Shown here one piece after another: positions 60,360 through 64,000 of a stretch of 64,000 nucleotides of DNA. The position numbers were made by a program, and so were the translations under genes. The notes under the pieces were generated by a model. That model saw only the letters and a list, made by a program, of their open reading frames with translations, ran no database searches and was not told the origin of the DNA. This DNA is from Membranipora membranacea (lineage: Eukaryota > Bryozoa > Gymnolaemata > Cheilostomatida > Membraniporidae), in assembly GCA_914767715.1 (NCBI GenBank), contig OU612073.1, positions 370,001-434,000 of the forward strand, given 5' to 3'. The stretch's first letter is position 1. Each line of letters begins with the position of its first letter.

Positions 60360-62725
60360 TATGTTTGTATGTATGTTTGTATTTTTGTTCCTCCTAAAAT
60401 CAACAGTGCGATGTACCGGAGTGAATTCCACTAGAAAAAAAAATTAAGTCAGTAAAATACACAGTAGTAAAATATAAAATGATAAAAATGGTCACTAAAA
60501 ATTATATTAAAAATTAGAGTATTTATAAAAAAAAGTGTTTCGTAGCTTTTCAGTCCGACAGCGGGGCATCTGGGTGGCAAGTGACACCCGAGTCTATCGC
60601 CCACTCTTCCTTATTATCAGCTTGTTGAGTGGGTGTCCCTCGTCATTAAAAATGTTGGACATGGCGTTATGTGACAGGTGAGCTATAAACTCTGTGATGT
60701 ATGGCAGCTGATAATGGCGTACAACATCTTCATGGTGCATATCACTGTTGATGACTTTCATTGCTCGCTTTTCTACCTGTATCACCTACTCCAGAGACCG
60801 CTTGGTAATAAGTGAACCCCACATTGGGCATGCATATGTGAGCACGGACCAAATGTTGGCTGTGTAGTATAGTCTGAGGCCTTGTGCGTTCAGCCCTAGT
60901 CTTTTCAGTTCCCTCATGCCATATAGACGGCGAGCTAGGCGGTCACATATGTCATCAATGTGGTCGGAGAAAGTTATCCTCTGATCAACTGTGATGCCTA
61001 GTAACTTAGCATTTGAGGATACTTCGAGATTATGCTGGTCTGATAAACTTAGGTGCAGGATCTTAGTCTTAGAGGCGTTTATCAGCATGTTGTTGTCTCT
61101 AGCCCAGCGAGAGATGTCATCTAGTGCTGTTTGGAAATAATTCACAGAGAGAGATCAGATTTTTGAAAGGCAGTATACAGAGTCAGATCATCTGCATATT
61201 TTATGATCTTGCATTCAGGAGACATGGTCAGATCGTTGATATAGATCAGCCAGAGCAATGGGCCCAGCTTCGTCCCCTGAGGCGCACCCATAGTCACATG
61301 TTTATACTCAGACTGCTCACCAAGCTTGACACGGCACTGTCTGTGACTCAGAAAATTATCAATCAGGTTGATCAGTCCACTGTTTACCCCTAGTGTTTGG
61401 AGTTTTCTTATCAGGCGGTTTGGATCTAGGCGATCAAAAGCCTTGGACATGTCGATAAAGGCGGTAGTGACGTGGCTAGTTTTCTTGTTGTCTAGATATT
61501 GGCACCAGTCATGAGTGGCATGTAGCAGGGCGTCGGTCGTGGAGAGGTGCTTTTGATATGCATATTGACTTATATCCAGTTTATTGCTGATATTCGATTT
61601 CAGTCTCTCAAGGATTACTTCTTCTGCAATCTTGCCAATATAATGTAGAAGTGAGATTGGTCTGTATTGCTCTAGAGTTGATGGATTTTTCACTTTTTTC
61701 AAGGGGATAATCTCAGCCTTTTTCCATTCTTCGGGATAGGTGTTGGTGGCTAGCATGGCATTCATAATATCAGTTATTGGTATGCAGAAGTCTTCTGCTG
61801 CTGCTTTCGATATCCATGCTGGGTAGTCATCAGAGCTGGTTGATTTGCTGGTATCAATTTGTGTCAGGAGTTTTTTGATCTTGCCTATACTCACTGGTTC
61901 TAGACAAGCAGGCTGCAGCTGGGGCTTATCGGTGTTTTCTCTTTCTCCCCTACAGAAACGAAGTAGTCATTGAGCGATGAGACAAATTTTTCTGTGCTTA
62001 CCCAGTCTCCATCAATAAGGTGGTGATTGGAGCTGAATTCCAGATGTTTGCCTTCAAGATCACGAATAGTCTTCCACCATGTTTTAGATGTTGAAGCTCT
62101 GCTTAGCTTTGTAATTACATATTCAGTCTTACGACGCCTCATCAGTGATTTGGATAGCGTGCTTAGGAATTTCCATGCCGTTTTATTCTTAGCATATGCG
62201 CGATCTCGGGCTTTCATCACCTTGAGAATGGTACTGTTAATGTACTGCTGTTGGTTTTCCCTGGTTTTGTAGGTCTGGTACGGGCAATGTCGGTCCAGAA
62301 TAGATCTTATGGTGTTATTCATGATTTCTGTCTTGGTATCTACACATTTTGCCTGAAGTACTTCAGACCATTTTGGTGTAGGTATATCTGCGAGCACTTG
62401 TTGTTTGGTGTGAGGAGTTATCTTCCTACGCTTCACGTGTACATACTTGTTCTTACTAACGACAGCACTAACTATGAATATTGAATACAGCACAGTGGTC
62501 ATTCTCATTACCTACTAAAGAAGGTAATTTTACAGGCGCAGGGTATTTAGCATTTGTAAGAATCTGATCTAGTGTATGGACACCCCTGGTGGCAAAATTG
62601 ATACATGGCATAAGGTTGAACTCAGAACAGAAAAATTCTAGTGGAATTCTATTGAAATCACCTACTAGTAGGATTTTGCTATTGGTATACTTGATGAAGC
62701 CTGTCCCCGTCACTGATTTGTGTAT
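60360..62725 (-). mobile_element. 5'-truncated LINE (Jockey/CR1-group-like) in caspase-relic intron
   Basis: The minus strand carries, in order, the end of an endonuclease (LLVGDFNRIP; DHCAVF, about 62730-62470), a linker, reverse transcriptase (YRPISLLHYIGKIAEEV; AFIDMSKAFD; GAPQGTKLGPLLW; IKYADDLTLY at about 61894-61142) and a thumb/C-terminal part to the stop near 60594. Frameshifts break it into at least four frames. The 3' end has a tail of ACATACAAAC repeats (about 60360-60395). On both sides, sequence similar to the intact caspase intron continues, which fixes the insertion borders near 60360 and 62725. The element is inactive. Confidence 0.88.
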
Positions 62726-63116
62726 ATAAATGTACATGTCGCTAATAAAGGATATAGTGACAGAGATTCACAGAGAAACTCAGCTGGTAGTCCAGACGGG
62801 CCAGTCGGTATACAAAGATCTAGGAATGTTTGTACTGGTTATAACAAGTCATGGTGCAGAAGGGACTGTGATGGGACCTGATCACAAACACATCGAACAT
62901 ACTGATATCTATCAGCTATTATCTGCTAAGGATTTTCCTGCCATGAGAGGAAAACCAAAATTCATCATTACACAAGCCTGCGCCGGGAGTAAGTCACTTC
63001 TATACGGATCCAACAACTGAAAGGCTTTTTTGAACCATTTATAAATGTTTCACTGATTCTAATAATCAGGTACACCGACTCCAGACTTTGACTACTTGTA
63101 AAACATGGTAGTGTAA

Positions 63117-63200
63117 GCGCTCAAACTGTGTCGGGATAGCTGGAAGTGGCAGCTCATTATCAACCACTTTCCTAACCGAAGTGGTTGATAATGAAATTAC
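63117..63200. repeat. Hairpin MITE, family 'TGTGCCGGGAATAGCTG', copy 3
   Basis: The left part CTGTGTCGGGATAGCTGGAA matches the other copies. The right part is a different palindrome, CATTATCAACCACTT / AAGTGGTTGATAATG. It lies in the intron of the caspase relic. Confidence 0.5.
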
Positions 63201-63385
63201 AAATTAATGTATCCTATAGGCAACAGAGAGCTGATGCTTGATGATATAGATGATCCCCCTGCTAGTCATGTGGTCACACAGAGAGTGATGTCATCACAAC
63301 AAGGAGCACAGGCTACAGGTGATGATTTAGACTCAGGACCTGAGGATATATCCACAGCTAACCTGTTTATCATGCAGTCAAGTTT

Positions 63386-63600
63386 CGGGTTCACTACAAT
63401 GCGGAAATCCGTGAACACGCAAATTCACGTGCGTGTTGCGGGAATTAGTGCGCATTTCCGCATTTTAGTCAATCCTGTGTGGGATTGACTAAAGTGCGGA
63501 AATCACCTTGTGATCTACTTGTCACCTTGAAAACCATTTTTCCGCATTTTAGTCAATCCCACACAGGATTGACTAAAATGCGGAAATTACAATTATAGCA
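63386..63600. mobile_element. Palindromic MITE-like repeat after the caspase relic
   Basis: Repeated inverted blocks: ATGCGGAAAT / ATTTCCGCAT, and TTTTAGTCAATCC(TGTGTG)GGATTGACTAAA, which appears twice in the region. There is no coding capacity. The palindromes begin within a few bases of the expected exon end, so insertion may have removed the donor. Confidence 0.65.
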
Positions 63601-64000
63601 TTTTTTACCACTGAATGGGTCCTACATATGGAAATCTGGTATGTATTTTATAAAACCACCTCCAAAGCTATGTTCATAAGTAATCTGGATCAGAATTCAT
63701 GTGGTACAGTACAGCTGTAGCACTATTTCTGTATTGCGGAATTCCCTGTGCAATGTCGACATTAATTTACAGGGGAAGATAACTTTGCACTCCAACAGTT
63801 TTTAACATTAGTCATGAGCAGAAATACTTTTGTGGGTGCTATTATACAGTGTGAGCGCAATACACCTCAATGTAGCTGAGCAATAGTAAATCTGGTATCT
63901 TACCATTAGTTGAGTTGGTGATTATCAATGAAGTAATAGTAATGTCAACTGAGGAGCATTGCAAAACAAACTCCGACAAAATCAGTCTGCTAAAATGATT
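63601..64000. other. Window end, nothing recognised
   Basis: About 400 bases without a supported frame, repeat or RNA gene. Confidence 0.4.

Larger units (their letters stand above)
60153..63388 (+). pseudogene. Partial duplicate of caspase exons (broken)
   Basis: Three pieces match the ROCO-caspase caspase exons. 60153-60213 is the 3' third of the first p20 exon; the RGRALIL part is lost. 62751-62988 is the His/Cys exon, same length (238 nt) as its partner, with SHG and QACAG intact. 63220-63388 is the linker exon, ending in a diverged 'QSSFG'. The p10 exons are not seen before the window ends, and a palindromic repeat follows at once. No LRR, ROC or COR is present. A LINE fills the first intron. 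It is probably a relic, though the two later exons have open frames and could belong to a gene continuing beyond 64000. Confidence 0.7.

Noticed and set aside
62027-62484. Plus-strand frames over the LINE
   Set aside because: They are antisense shadows of the reverse-transcriptase element.

Overview
The window is animal nuclear DNA. Genes are split by many GT-AG introns, intergenic DNA is AT-rich and full of repeats, and the proteins are clearly metazoan: CEP104, a matrix-metalloproteinase-like zinc protease, a caspase, an SUEL-type lectin-like receptor and a ROCO GTPase. tRNA-derived SINEs, LINE fragments, hairpin MITEs and a U2-headed repeat suggest an aquatic invertebrate (sponge, cnidarian or lophotrochozoan grade). 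I cannot fix the phylum from sequence alone. All gene models were built by eye from reading frame plus splice sites; the joined exons keep one frame throughout.

Layout. 1-5532 (+): 3' part of a patatin-like phospholipase with an EF-hand placed inside the enzyme domain. 6155-7117 (-): two-exon, single-pass membrane protein with an SUEL/Gal-lectin-like ectodomain. 8205-27390 (-): complete 22-exon CEP104 (906 residues; ciliary tip/centrosome protein), with introns rich in repeats. 27391-32700: repeat-rich intergenic DNA holding a 2.3-kb terminal-inverted-repeat element. 32719-37199 (+): secreted MMP-like protease. 37200-42769: intergenic, with decayed LINE pieces and MITEs. 42770-58794 (+): a large gene encoding leucine-rich repeats, a ROC GTPase, a COR domain and a C-terminal caspase in one reading frame. 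60153-63388 (+): a broken partial copy of the caspase exons, with a 5'-truncated LINE inserted in its intron. The end of the window is another palindromic repeat.

The most unusual item is the LRR-ROC-COR-caspase gene. Its LRR part is built from seven near-identical tandem exon cassettes of exactly 141 nt. Their residues differ mostly at the positions that face outward on the concave LRR surface. The combination reads as a one-chain sensor-switch-protease, comparable in logic to PIDD/caspase-2 or NLR/caspase-1 systems but covalently fused. A second theme is that several CEP104 introns carry minisatellites that start exactly at a splice site, multiplying 5' splice-site-like sequence.
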